Positions 15,590 to 24,180 of a stretch of DNA of 61,203 bases are shown piece by piece. Position numbers and translations under genes: made by a program. Numbering within the stretch: position 1 is the first letter of the stretch; the number at the start of each line of letters is the position of its first letter. This DNA comes from Sulfurovum sp. UBA7648 (GTDB lineage Bacteria; Campylobacterota; Campylobacteria; Campylobacterales; Sulfurovaceae), in NCBI GenBank assembly GCA_002483605.1, contig DLIG01000021.1, positions 108,260 to 169,462 on the forward strand, written 5' to 3'. Below the pieces are notes generated by a model, which saw nothing but the letters and a program-made list of their open reading frames with translations, was not told the origin of the DNA and did no database searches.

Positions 15590-16819
15590 ATGTTTGATGA
15601 AATACAATTCGACAAAATAAACCGCTTACCAAAATATGTTTTTGCTGCTGTAGGCGACCTCAAAATGGCAGCTCGTCGCGCAGGTGAGGATATCATAGAT
15701 TTTTCCATGGGCAATCCTGACGGCTCAGCCCTTCAGCCTGTAATAGATAAACTTATAGAGACAGCAAAAAAACCGCATACGCATGGTTACAGCGCTTCAA
15801 AAGGAATATATAAACTTCGTGTAGCTATGGCATCATGGTATAAAAGAAAATACAATGTAGATCTCAACCCTGAAACAGAAATCGTGGCTACTATGGGCAG
15901 CAAAGAGGGATATGTACATCTAGTCCAAGCAATTACAAACCCGGGGGATGTTGCTATCGTGCCTGATCCAACGTATCCTATTCATGCTTATGCTTTCACA
16001 TTTGCCGGCGGAAGCGTAGACAAGATGAAGCTTACTTTCAATGAAGAGACTTTTGAAGTAGACGAAGATAAGTTTTTTGCTGATTTGGAACATACGCTTA
16101 ATAGTTCAATGCCTAGAGCAAAATACCTAATTGTGAATTTCCCACACAATCCGACTACTGCTACTGTGACCCCTGAGTTTTATAAACGTCTTGTTGCTAT
16201 GGCAAAAAAAGAAAGATTTTATATAGTTTCAGACATAGCATATGCAGACATCACTTTTGACGGATATAAAACCCCTTCTATTTTGGAAGTCGAAGGCGCA
16301 AAAGATGTAGCAGTTGAGTGTTATACTCTTTCAAAAAGCTACAATATGGCAGGATGGCGCGTAGGATTTATTGTCGGCAATCCTAAGATGGTAGGCGCAT
16401 TGCAAAAATTTAAAAGCTGGATCGATTACGGTATGTTTACGCCTATTCAGGTAGCTGCTACAGTAGCTCTTGATGAGCACGGAGACCTTGTGAATAGTCA
16501 AGTGATACCAAAATATCTGCACAGAAGAGATGTGCTCCTTGATGCTTTTGAGAAAGCCGGATGGAAGATGAGCAAACCAAATGCAAGTATGTTTATCTGG
16601 GCAAAGATCCCGGAACAATTACGTCATCTAGGAAGTTTGGAATTTTCAAAACTTCTATTGACCAAAGCAAATGTAGCTGTGAGTCCGGGAATCGGATTTG
16701 GCGAGTATGGCGATGAGTATGTGCGTATAGCGCTTATCGAAAATGAAAAAAGAATAAGACAAGCAGCAAGAAATATAGCTAAATTCTTCAAAGAATATAA
16801 GCCAGAGGAAAATAATTAA
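15590..16819 (+). CDS. class I PLP aminotransferase (AlaC/AspC-like)
   Basis: 409 residues, fold type I aminotransferase. IDFSMGNPDG (36-45), YSASKGIYKLR, ATMGSKEGYVHLVQA, PDPTYPIHAYAF and the NFPHNPT motif are typical. The PLP lysine is K249 in LSKSYNMAGWRVGF, with an Arg near the C-terminus (EYVRIALIEN) for the substrate carboxylate. Relatives are annotated as glutamate-pyruvate, aspartate or LL-diaminopimelate aminotransferase; I cannot choose. It is 2 bases upstream of hom, so the pair is an operon, and a role in aspartate-family synthesis is reasonable. Confidence 0.9.
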   Translation: MFDEIQFDKINRLPKYVFAAVGDLKMAARRAGEDIIDFSMGNPDGSALQPVIDKLIETAKKPHTHGYSASKGIYKLRVAMASWYKRKYNVDLNPETEIVATMGSKEGYVHLVQAITNPGDVAIVPDPTYPIHAYAFTFAGGSVDKMKLTFNEETFEVDEDKFFADLEHTLNSSMPRAKYLIVNFPHNPTTATVTPEFYKRLVAMAKKERFYIVSDIAYADITFDGYKTPSILEVEGAKDVAVECYTLSKSYNMAGWRVGFIVGNPKMVGALQKFKSWIDYGMFTPIQVAATVALDEHGDLVNSQVIPKYLHRRDVLLDAFEKAGWKMSKPNASMFIWAKIPEQLRHLGSLEFSKLLLTKANVAVSPGIGFGEYGDEYVRIALIENEKRIRQAARNIAKFFKEYKPEENN

Positions 16820-16821
16820 TT

Positions 16822-18081
16822 ATGGTAAAAGTAGGAATTCTAGGAGTAGGTACAGTAGGCGGAAGTGTTGCAAAGATATTGGAGAAAAATAGCGACATCA
16901 TAGAAGCTAGAAGCGGCAAAAAAATAGTAGTAGCAAGAGGCGTATCAAAAGAGCCAAGAGATGAATTTACATTTCCTATCACGGCTGATCCTATGGATGT
17001 CATCAATGACACCGAAATTGATATCGTTGTTGAAGTTATGGGTGGTGTTGATTTCCCGTTTGAGATGGTCAAACTTGCTCTAGAAAAGGGCAAAGCTGTA
17101 GTAACTGCTAACAAAGCAATGCTCGCATACCACAGATATGAATTGCAAGAAATCGCAGGTGATATTCCTCTGATGTTCGAAGCCAGCACTGCAGGCGGGA
17201 TACCTATTATCGGAGCTCTACGAAACGGTCTAAGTGCAAATCATATAGAATCTATCATGGGCATTATGAACGGTACATGCAACTTTATACTAACCAAAAT
17301 GATAGGAGAGGGTGCTCATTATGATACTGTGCTGAAAGAAGCGCAAGAACTCGGATACGCAGAAGCAGATCCGACATTTGATGTTGGCGGATTTGATGCG
17401 GCTCATAAGCTGCTCATTCTTTCTTCTATTGCTTACGGTATCAATGCAAAACCAGAAGACATACTCATAGAAGGGATAGATACCATTACTCCTACGGATG
17501 TAGAGTTTGCAAAAGATTTTGAGTATGCTATCAAACTGCTTGGGATCGCTAAAAAAGTAGGCAATGGCGTGGAGCTGCGCGTGCATCCTACTATGATACC
17601 GCAAAACTCAATGATAGCAAAAGTAGATGGTGTCATGAATGCCGTAATGGTAAGAGGTGACGCTGTAGGAGAAACACTTTATTACGGTGCAGGAGCAGGC
17701 GGAGATGCCACTGCAAGCGCAGTAATCGCTGATATTGTTGATATTGTCAGAGGTAATACCAATCCTATGCTTGGATACAGAAAACCGCTTGAAGACGGCC
17801 TAACGCTGCTCTCTCGTGACGAGATAACTTCTCATTACTATCTCAGAGTAAGCGTAGAGGATAAAAAAGGCGTATTGGCTGAAGTAACTAATCTTCTTAG
17901 CCGCCTTGATATATCTATAGAGGCTATGATGCAAAAACCGGATATCGACAAAGACGCTTGTGTGGAACTGTTGTTTGTGACTCATGAATGTCAAGAGAAA
18001 AGCATCCAAGAAGCTATCGGTGAACTTGAAAAGCTCAGCGTAGTGCACGGTAAAGTAGGGATGATAAGGATAGAGCAGTAA
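16822..18081 (+). CDS. hom: homoserine dehydrogenase
   Basis: Reduces aspartate semialdehyde to homoserine for threonine and methionine. 419 residues. Domains in order: NAD(P)-binding Rossmann with GILGVGTVGGSVAKIL (4-19), the TANKAML motif (about 94-100), the dimerisation/substrate domain with STAGGIPIIGALRNGLS, GIMNGTCNFILT and GYAEADPTFDVGGFDAAHK, and a C-terminal ACT domain from about residue 340 (YYLRVSVEDKKGVLAEVTNLL), so feedback control by threonine is likely. It lies directly after the aminotransferase. Confidence 0.96.
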   Translation: MVKVGILGVGTVGGSVAKILEKNSDIIEARSGKKIVVARGVSKEPRDEFTFPITADPMDVINDTEIDIVVEVMGGVDFPFEMVKLALEKGKAVVTANKAMLAYHRYELQEIAGDIPLMFEASTAGGIPIIGALRNGLSANHIESIMGIMNGTCNFILTKMIGEGAHYDTVLKEAQELGYAEADPTFDVGGFDAAHKLLILSSIAYGINAKPEDILIEGIDTITPTDVEFAKDFEYAIKLLGIAKKVGNGVELRVHPTMIPQNSMIAKVDGVMNAVMVRGDAVGETLYYGAGAGGDATASAVIADIVDIVRGNTNPMLGYRKPLEDGLTLLSRDEITSHYYLRVSVEDKKGVLAEVTNLLSRLDISIEAMMQKPDIDKDACVELLFVTHECQEKSIQEAIGELEKLSVVHGKVGMIRIEQ

Positions 18082-18124
18082 AAATATGTCTTTTAATTAA
18101 AGATAAATATAAATAGGGGGCAAA

Positions 18125-19003
18125 ATGACAATGTATAATATAAAACCAAATTTTGCCAAACCTTGTTGCCCATTTATCAAATGGGTAGGTGGTAAAAGAG
18201 GTCTACTAACTCAAATATTACCACTTTTCCCAAGCGAATTTGAAAATTATCATGAGCCATTTTTGGGCGGCGGTGCAGTATTTTTTGAGCTTTATAGCAG
18301 AGGATTATTAGAAGATAAAAATATATTTTTATCTGATATAAATGATGAGCTCATAAATGCCTATTTGCATGTAAAAGAAAACCCAACTAAACTAATAAGT
18401 GAACTGAAAAAATACAAACAAAATCATTCAAAAGATTTTTATTATCATACAAGATCGTTAGATCGTGAAGTAAATTTCAAAAAAACACCTCCAATTAAAA
18501 GAGCAGCCAGATTTATATATCTCAATAAAACTTGTTTTAATGGACTTTATCGCGTAAATGCTAAAGGCTATTTTAACGTGCCTATGGGTAGCTACAAAAA
18601 TCCAAATATTGCAGATGAAGAGGCTATATATCGAGCTAGTGAAGCTTTGCAAAATGCAACTATAAAATGTCAAAGTTTTACTGATGTTTTAAATGATGCC
18701 ACAAGCGGTGATTTTGTATATTTTGATCCGCCATATTATCCGCTTACACCAACAGCAAATTTTACTTCATATAACCAAGATGGATTTTTAGAAGCAGAAC
18801 AAATCAAACTTTTTGAAGTCTTTAAAGAGTTAAGCGATAGAGGTTGCAAAGTCGCTCAAAGTAATTCAGACACGGAATTTATCAAAGAGCTATACAAAGC
18901 TTTTGATATAAATATTGTTATGATGAATAGGTTTATCAATAGCAATAAGTATGGGAGAGGTAAAGTTAAGGAAACTTTGATAAAAAATTATGATTTTGTA
19001 TAG
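18125..19003 (+). CDS. D12-class N6-adenine DNA methyltransferase (Dam/DpnM type)
   Basis: 292 residues. Motifs in alpha-class order: FIKWVGGKRGLL (about 18-29), the SAM loop HEPFLGGGAVFFEL (about 43-56), LNKTCFNGLYRVNAKGYFNVPMG, and the catalytic DPPY at 201-204. Enzymes of this class methylate adenine, often in GATC. GGGGG precedes the ATG. The next gene, 8 bases on, is a nuclease, so this is the modification half of a type II system. Codons are more AT-rich than in the flanking hom and moe-like genes, suggesting transfer. Confidence 0.93.
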   Translation: MTMYNIKPNFAKPCCPFIKWVGGKRGLLTQILPLFPSEFENYHEPFLGGGAVFFELYSRGLLEDKNIFLSDINDELINAYLHVKENPTKLISELKKYKQNHSKDFYYHTRSLDREVNFKKTPPIKRAARFIYLNKTCFNGLYRVNAKGYFNVPMGSYKNPNIADEEAIYRASEALQNATIKCQSFTDVLNDATSGDFVYFDPPYYPLTPTANFTSYNQDGFLEAEQIKLFEVFKELSDRGCKVAQSNSDTEFIKELYKAFDINIVMMNRFINSNKYGRGKVKETLIKNYDFV

Positions 19004-19011
19004 GATTGAAT

Positions 19012-20229
19012 ATGAGTAAATTAGATTTTCATAATTCATGGGAAAAAATTTTTGAAAGATATAATTTATGCTCAATTATTAAAACCAATGGATATGTTGA
19101 CATTACAGCCGATCAAATAAAAGCAGTAGAACGAAAAGAACCAAGAAATCTAACAAAAATAGATTTTAGAGAAAAATTGCCCAAAATTATGAAAGAAGAA
19201 GGCTTGTCTATATTGGCAATAAAAAATGGTTTATATAGAATTGCTAAAAACGATCCATTTATTGATGTAAAGCAAGAAATTGAAACTAAAATTATAGAGT
19301 TGCCTACCCCTCAAAATATTATAAGCATAGATCCTTTTAATATAAAATCAGAAAGTGCTGCTTTAGACATGGCAACTGTTTCAAATATGTTGGAGATAGC
19401 ATTTGGAGAAAAAAGCAAGTTAACAATTAGGGGAAGATTGAGAGGTGCTTTAGATTTTAATATTGGAGATATCCATTATAATGTTGATGGTGTGCAAATT
19501 GAAGTTGATGGTGGTTATGAATCTGATAGCTCAATTCATTTAATTGAGGCAAAAATCGGTTATAACAATAATATAAACATAAGACAACTGCTTTATCCTC
19601 AATTATTTTGGGAAAAACAAATAGGTATTAAAAAAGAGATTAGAAGTTATGTATTTTATTTACAAGGAGATATTTTTAGATTTATTCCGTATTATTATGA
19701 TGGAGCAATTGGATATCTAGATCATGCAAAAGAAAAAGCATTTGTATTTGAAAATCCAGATGTTGAAATTTTTTCGCTAAATGAAATCAAAATTGATCAA
19801 AGCAAAGTAGATACCAATATTCCATTTCCGCAAGCTGATAAATTTGATACTATTAATACCATGATGATTACTATATCAGAAAATTTATGTATAAGTAAAG
19901 AAGAACTAAAAACTAAATTTGCTATTGTTGATAGGCAAATTGATTATTATTTTAATGTTTTAAAATGGTTAAAATTATGTATAGAAAAAGATGGTTGTTT
20001 AATCTTAACACCAGAAGGAGAAAGATTAGTCAATCTATCTTTTAGAAAAAGAATGCAAGAAATAGCAAAAATAGTTTTTGCAGAGCCAATTATGAATGCT
20101 GTTCTTAATAGCAAAAATCCAAATGAACAAATCTTTTTGGATTATAATATAAAAAGTCAAAGTACAATTCATCGAAGATTACAAACTGCAAATGCATGGG
20201 TAAAATACTTTAGAGATTTATTTAGTTAA
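19012..20229 (+). CDS. type II restriction endonuclease, PD-(D/E)xK fold (predicted)
   Basis: 405 residues from ATG 19012, with AGGA at 19002-19005; the in-frame TTG 19006 is less likely. No signal or membrane part. A catalytic core of the PD-(D/E)xK kind is seen: D166 in QIEVDGGYESDSS, then E179-A-K181 in HLIEAKIGYNN. A winged-helix-like N-terminus (about 1-80) and a C-terminal helix-turn-helix-like part (about 280-350) could recognise DNA. It follows the adenine methylase closely. I do not recognise the exact restriction family, and the cutting site is unknown. Confidence 0.75.
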   Translation: MSKLDFHNSWEKIFERYNLCSIIKTNGYVDITADQIKAVERKEPRNLTKIDFREKLPKIMKEEGLSILAIKNGLYRIAKNDPFIDVKQEIETKIIELPTPQNIISIDPFNIKSESAALDMATVSNMLEIAFGEKSKLTIRGRLRGALDFNIGDIHYNVDGVQIEVDGGYESDSSIHLIEAKIGYNNNINIRQLLYPQLFWEKQIGIKKEIRSYVFYLQGDIFRFIPYYYDGAIGYLDHAKEKAFVFENPDVEIFSLNEIKIDQSKVDTNIPFPQADKFDTINTMMITISENLCISKEELKTKFAIVDRQIDYYFNVLKWLKLCIEKDGCLILTPEGERLVNLSFRKRMQEIAKIVFAEPIMNAVLNSKNPNEQIFLDYNIKSQSTIHRRLQTANAWVKYFRDLFS

Positions 20230-20358
20230 TAAGCATAGCAACAATTTATACAAAAAATATTTAAAAATTAATTAACGAAATAAAATATGTCATTTTGACA
20301 TATTCTTCAACCTCTCCAATTTTATTATTCTATAATAATAAAAATAAAGGAGTATGTT

Positions 20359-21426
20359 ATGAATGTTCAAAAATATGACAAACTTTATACTATGAGCGTA
20401 GATGATTATGATGCCTTAGGTGATGATGCACAAAATCTAGACTTTGTATTTCAAGGAAGTAGTAATTGGGATATGTATTTTTCAAATGCTAATAAAAATC
20501 ATGATATTGATGAAATGAATAATGTATATCTCCTTTCTTTTAAAGATAAAAATCAATTTGAAAAAAAGCTTTTTGATTTGCCAAAAGAAAATGTAATCGA
20601 TCATTCTACAGAGCATTACTATGAAGATGGAGTGAATAAGTATTATATTTTGACTAACTCAATAGATACTAAAAAAAAGATCAAAATTAAGAAATTATAT
20701 CCAGAAAACTTTGAGCAAGAGTGTACTACTGTTTGGAGTTTTGCAAGACGAGGTAATTGGGCGACACACAATAGCAAATATCGTGGGAATTGGTCTCCTG
20801 AAGTAGTGCGAAATCTTCTTTTAAGATATTCAAACGAAGGCGATTATCTGCTTGATCCTATGATAGGCGGTGGAACCACTGCTATAGAGTGCAAGTTGTT
20901 AAACCGTAATCTTTTAGCTTGTGACATAAATCCAAATGCCATAGAGCTTACAAAAAATGCACTAGAATTTGAGAGTGAATTTGATCCAAAAATAGAACTA
21001 AAACTTAACGATGCAAGACAACTTGCAATGCTAGAAGATGAAAGTATAGACTTTGTACTAAACCACCCTCCTTATGCAGATATTATTAACTATTCAGATA
21101 AACAAATAGGCGAAGATTTGTCCAATATTCATAATTTAGATGAGTTTTGTGATGAGTATGAAAAAGTTATCAAAGAGCTTTTTAGAGTATTAAAACCAAA
21201 TAAATTTTGTGCCGTTCTCATAGGTGATACCAGAAGAAAGAAAATGTATCAACCGCTTGCATTTAATGTAATGCAAAGATTTTTAAAGGTTGGTTTTACT
21301 CTAAAAGAAGATATTATAAAGCAACAGCATAATTGCAAAGCAACGGGTTTTTGGGTAAACAAAAGCAAAGAGGCAAACTTTTTGCTTATAATGCATGAAC
21401 ACCTTTTTATATTTCAAAAACTCTAG
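20359..21426 (+). CDS. DNA methyltransferase, HPPY type
   Basis: 355 residues, with AAAGGAG before the ATG and its own 129-base AT-rich upstream gap. The SAM-binding loop LDPMIGGGTTAIECKLL has D166 at its start; the catalytic motif is NHPPY (235-239), an H/PPY version of DPPY, in the order I then IV. The end (VLKPNKFCAVLIGDTRRKK...AFNVMQRFLKVGFTLKEDI) is typical of a family with THPPYA-like motifs found in restriction systems and as orphans. Base specificity (N4-C or N6-A) cannot be told. It may be the second methylase of the neighbouring system, as in DpnII, or separate. Confidence 0.85.
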   Translation: MNVQKYDKLYTMSVDDYDALGDDAQNLDFVFQGSSNWDMYFSNANKNHDIDEMNNVYLLSFKDKNQFEKKLFDLPKENVIDHSTEHYYEDGVNKYYILTNSIDTKKKIKIKKLYPENFEQECTTVWSFARRGNWATHNSKYRGNWSPEVVRNLLLRYSNEGDYLLDPMIGGGTTAIECKLLNRNLLACDINPNAIELTKNALEFESEFDPKIELKLNDARQLAMLEDESIDFVLNHPPYADIINYSDKQIGEDLSNIHNLDEFCDEYEKVIKELFRVLKPNKFCAVLIGDTRRKKMYQPLAFNVMQRFLKVGFTLKEDIIKQQHNCKATGFWVNKSKEANFLLIMHEHLFIFQKL

Positions 21427-21614
21427 CTTATTATTTTTTGCACTCTGCCTACATTTCCGTTTGTGAGCATGACTTTGATACCATGCGGATGAGTAGGCGA
21501 GTTGGTAAGCAGTCTTGCGACTATGCCTTCAGTAAGGCGGCCGCTTCGCTGATCGGCTTTGAGTATGATAGCGACTTTGGCTCCTGGCTTGATAGAGCTG
21601 CGAGGCGGTATCAT
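21423..21614 (-). CDS. YwbE family protein (DUF2196)
   Basis: 63 residues, the family's full length. PPRSSIKPGAKVAIILKADQ, GRLTEGIVARLLTNS, HPHGIKVMLTNGNVGRVQ match the YwbE family, of unknown function and found across bacteria. Its 3' end overlaps the end of the converging methylase by four bases, so the island's right edge is here. It starts 9 bases after the stop of the membrane protein upstream, so they are likely co-transcribed. Confidence 0.88.
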   Translation of the reverse strand: MIPPRSSIKPGAKVAIILKADQRSGRLTEGIVARLLTNSPTHPHGIKVMLTNGNVGRVQKIIS

Positions 21615-21623
21615 ATCTGACCT

Positions 21624-22313
21624 CTATAGCGGCAGGTCATAAAAATAAGCAAGTCCATAATAGATACTATAAACTCCGTAAACGAAAATAGCAAGTGCAG
21701 CGATGCGGTTCATCATTTGGCGAAAGGCAACCTGTTTGAGGAAGCTCACCGACTGCCCAAGAGCCAAGAGTGTCGGTATGGTGGCTATACCAAATATTGC
21801 CATGATAAGCCCGCCGTCAATGATAGAAGCTGACGCTGCTGCTTTGGCTGCAAAGAAAAATACAAATCCGCAAGGGAAAAATCCATTCATGACCCCAAGA
21901 GCAAAAAAACTGCCTATGGATTTACTTTTTAAAAGTTTTGAAAATAGGGTTTTAAACCAAGGAAGATGAGTAAAAGAGTGTTCGAGCAGATGAATCAATC
22001 GTGAAAGTCCTAACATACCAAGAGCAGTTATAATCATCAAGATACCGGCAAAAATAAACAAAGCGCCGTGAAGTGACATATTCCATGTCAAAAGAGATCC
22101 AATAGCACCAAAAAACATACCTAGTACAATATAAGAGCTGACTCTGCCAATGTTGTATGCCCCGTGTCTTGTTAATTGAGCTGCAGTGTTCATCGTATTA
22201 TCTATCTTTGCCGAGCTATATGCAACTATAAATCCGCCGCACATCCCTATACAATGCCCAAAACTTCCCAAAAATGCAATGGAAATAATCGCCCACCACT
22301 CTATCGTATGCAT
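21624..22313 (-). CDS. SafE/UreH-type membrane protein (possible copper role)
   Basis: 229 residues, about six membrane helices. FLGSFGHCIGMCGGFIVAYSS (14-34) with GHCIGMCGG and the internal repeat GVMNGFFPCGFVFFFAAKA (about 140-158) with NGFFPCG are the paired motifs of the COG2836 sulfite exporter TauE/SafE-like family, related to the DsbD membrane domain. Its genes often lie near copper P-type ATPases or cbb3 oxidase genes. Here a periplasmic HMA protein is divergently placed 74 bases away, which supports metal or thiol handling. Substrate not shown. Confidence 0.85.
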   Translation of the reverse strand: MHTIEWWAIISIAFLGSFGHCIGMCGGFIVAYSSAKIDNTMNTAAQLTRHGAYNIGRVSSYIVLGMFFGAIGSLLTWNMSLHGALFIFAGILMIITALGMLGLSRLIHLLEHSFTHLPWFKTLFSKLLKSKSIGSFFALGVMNGFFPCGFVFFFAAKAAASASIIDGGLIMAIFGIATIPTLLALGQSVSFLKQVAFRQMMNRIAALAIFVYGVYSIYYGLAYFYDLPL

Positions 22314-22387
22314 TTATATACCTTTTTAATTCCAATTTAATACTACTTGTGAAACAATACCATTAAATCAATTAAAAGGATGACCCA

Positions 22388-22651
22388 ATGAAAAAAACTA
22401 TTTTAGCAATTGCTGCATGTGTTTCAGTAATGAATGCCGATCAACTAATCAAACTAAACATTAAAGGCATGATGTGCCCAGCGTGTGTGAGTAATGTAAA
22501 AACATCACTCAATAGCGTACAAGGAGTCAAGGAGACTACTGTATTTTTGAAAAACGGAACTGCTGAAGTGAAAGCAGATGATACTACCAAACCTGCAGCG
22601 CTTTGTGATGCCGTAAAAGAAGCCGGTTATGAGTGTTCAGTCGCAAAGTAG
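22388..22651 (+). CDS. periplasmic heavy-metal-associated (HMA) domain protein
   Basis: 87 residues with a Sec signal (MKKTILAIAACVSVMNA). The mature part is a single HMA fold: IKGMMCPACVSNVKTSLNSV with C30 and C33 as the metal site (GMxCxxC), and EAGYECSV at the end. It looks like MerP or a CopZ-like exported copper chaperone; no mer genes are near. It is divergent from the SafE-type gene, sharing an upstream region. Confidence 0.9.
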   Translation: MKKTILAIAACVSVMNADQLIKLNIKGMMCPACVSNVKTSLNSVQGVKETTVFLKNGTAEVKADDTTKPAALCDAVKEAGYECSVAK

Positions 22652-22670
22652 TTTTTAGTTTTTAGTTTTT

Positions 22671-22724
22671 GTCATTCCGTGCTTTGAGCTGGAATCCATG
22701 GATACCGAATCAAGTTCGGTATGA
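22671..22724 (+). repeat. 54-bp palindromic repeat, copy A
   Basis: Two stem-forming parts: GTCATTCCGTG...GGAATCC and ACCGAAT.AAGTTCGGTATGA, separated by ATGG. It matches the reverse complement of 23558-23611 at 54-base length; the differences are in the first loop and right arm (about positions 12-19) and one base in the second loop. It lies between the HMA gene and the 3' end of bcp. Confidence 0.8.
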
Positions 22725-22780
22725 TGGCAGGATGACATACTATTAAGATAGATTGCTTCACTGTTGTTCACAATGACAAG

Positions 22781-23248
22781 TTATTCTTGCAATTCTTCAA
22801 GTTTCTTTTTGACTTCCTCTATATGTCCCTTGACTTTGACATTTTCCCATATAGCAGCTATTTTGCTTTCAGGATTTATGAGAAATGTACTTCTCACTAC
22901 TCCCATATACTCTTTGCCGCACATTTTCTTTTGTTGCCAGACGCCAAAGGCATTGCAAAGACTTTTTTGCTGATCAGAAAGCAATGTTATGCGCAGCTCT
23001 TTTTTTTCAATAAATTTGCGGTGAGAAGCAGGGCTATCAGGGCTAACTCCTAGCACTGTGGCATCAAGTTCTCTAAAATCCGGCAATGATGCAGTAAAAT
23101 CACAAGCTTCCGTGGTGCATCCTGGGGTGTTGTCTTTCGGATAAAAGTATAACACTATCCAGCGGCCTTTGATATCTCTAAAACAAATCTCCTCTTCGTC
23201 TTGATTTGGCAGACAAAAATCCGGTACTGTATCGCCGACTTGTAACAT
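22781..23248 (-). CDS. bcp: thiol peroxidase, Bcp/PrxQ type
   Basis: Thioredoxin-dependent peroxidase. 155 residues. The peroxidatic motif PKDNTPGCTTEACDF (37-51) has peroxidatic C44 and resolving C49, the C-x4-C of the PrxQ group. VLGVSPDSPASHRKF and FGVWQQKKMCGKEYMGVVRSTFLI are typical. TrxA and TrxB at 31543-32932 could reduce it. The gene and a 66-aa ORF divergent from it lie between two inverted repeats. Confidence 0.95.
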   Translation of the reverse strand: MLQVGDTVPDFCLPNQDEEEICFRDIKGRWIVLYFYPKDNTPGCTTEACDFTASLPDFRELDATVLGVSPDSPASHRKFIEKKELRITLLSDQQKSLCNAFGVWQQKKMCGKEYMGVVRSTFLINPESKIAAIWENVKVKGHIEEVKKKLEELQE

Positions 23249-23285
23249 CTAGTATCCTTTAGTATTTTTTTGATAGTATAGCCAA

Positions 23286-23486
23286 ATGAATGAAAAAGAA
23301 ATATTATTAAAAGAGATAGAAGCATTGATATCGTATGGAAAAGAGGGGCCGACCATTAATCCTGAGTTGCTGCAATATCTTGAAATAAACGATCTAAAGA
23401 GTATCAAAGAAAGTTTGCTTCGCAAGGTAGGCACTCTAAGCGATGAAGATAAAGCGTGGTTAGAGCAGTTTAAAAAGTACGAGTAA
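23286..23486 (+). CDS. small conserved hypothetical
   Basis: 66 residues, charged and probably helical: NEKEILLKEIEALISYGKEG, NPELLQYLEINDLKSIKESL and DEDKAWLEQFKKYE. No cysteine, signal or membrane helix. It reads like the small Campylobacterota proteins of unknown role that accompany housekeeping genes. It is divergent from bcp with a gap of 37 bases. Confidence 0.7.
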   Translation: MNEKEILLKEIEALISYGKEGPTINPELLQYLEINDLKSIKESLLRKVGTLSDEDKAWLEQFKKYE

Positions 23487-23557
23487 AACCTGATAAATTA
23501 CGTGAGAATCTTTGAAAAAAGATCTTCACTAAGTCTAAAGGCTTCTCAAGATGACAG

Positions 23558-23611
23558 TCATACCGAACTAGATTCGGTATCCATGGATTCCGTGTCGTGG
23601 CACGGAATGAC
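23558..23611 (-). repeat. 54-bp palindromic repeat, copy B (inverted)
   Basis: Reverse-oriented partner of the repeat at 22671-22724. Its hairpins are near-perfect: ATTCCGTG with CACGGAAT, and ACCGAA with TTCGGT. The pair frames bcp and the 66-aa gene in an 0.94-kb segment. It looks like a non-coding dispersed palindromic element (MITE or REP-like). Confidence 0.8.
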
Positions 23612-23659
23612 GATGATGCTCAACGTAATGTGAAAATAGTAGATTTTGAGAGGTATTTT

Positions 23660-24139
23660 TTAAAGTACAAACAGCAGCACATAAACCCCTATACCGGTAA
23701 TGGCTGTAGCGTTTATCCATAAAGCAGCTTGTTTTGCCATTTTGACATGTGGGGATACTCTCTCTTCTAACGGCCTAACATGAAAGTGGCCTTTTGGTGC
23801 AAAATAAAGAGTCTTTGTCCACATAAAAAGAGTGATGGCAGCTATTATTATATGTAAAACCAAAAAGTAAAAGATAAATGAATGAGGCAATGAGCTGCCT
23901 TTGACAAATTCATCGAACCCGCCGCCTATTCGTACACCGTATTCAAAATATCCTACCACAATAACAGAAACTACAAAAAGAGCAACTTGAGCAATTTTAT
24001 GTGCTTCATAACGTCCAATTTTAGCCAAGAGAATAGTACCGCTCAAAAGCAGAGGCAATAACACTACTATGAGCGTGACCATATCCATAAAAAATGGAGC
24101 TCTTGTACCTAGAAAACCGGCTTCAAACATATAATTCAT
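23660..24139 (-). CDS. DUF420-type membrane protein
   Basis: 159 residues with four or five helices: MVTLIVVLLPLLLSGTILLA, VALFVVSVIVVGYFEYG, LPHSFIFYFLVLHIIIAAITLFMW and a C-terminal ATAITGIGVYVLLFVL. The His in LPHSFI, LHIIIA, FHVRP and HVKM are spread as in DUF420 (YozB/CtaM-like) proteins, some of which serve haem-copper oxidase assembly. That role is family-based only. GGAT-like sites precede ATG 24139. It is 41 bases after the aldehyde dehydrogenase stop in the same direction. Confidence 0.75.
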   Translation of the reverse strand: MNYMFEAGFLGTRAPFFMDMVTLIVVLLPLLLSGTILLAKIGRYEAHKIAQVALFVVSVIVVGYFEYGVRIGGGFDEFVKGSSLPHSFIFYFLVLHIIIAAITLFMWTKTLYFAPKGHFHVRPLEERVSPHVKMAKQAALWINATAITGIGVYVLLFVL

Positions 24140-24180
24140 TTTTTTATCCTTTATGTGATGTTGTATAAGCTATCAATAAT

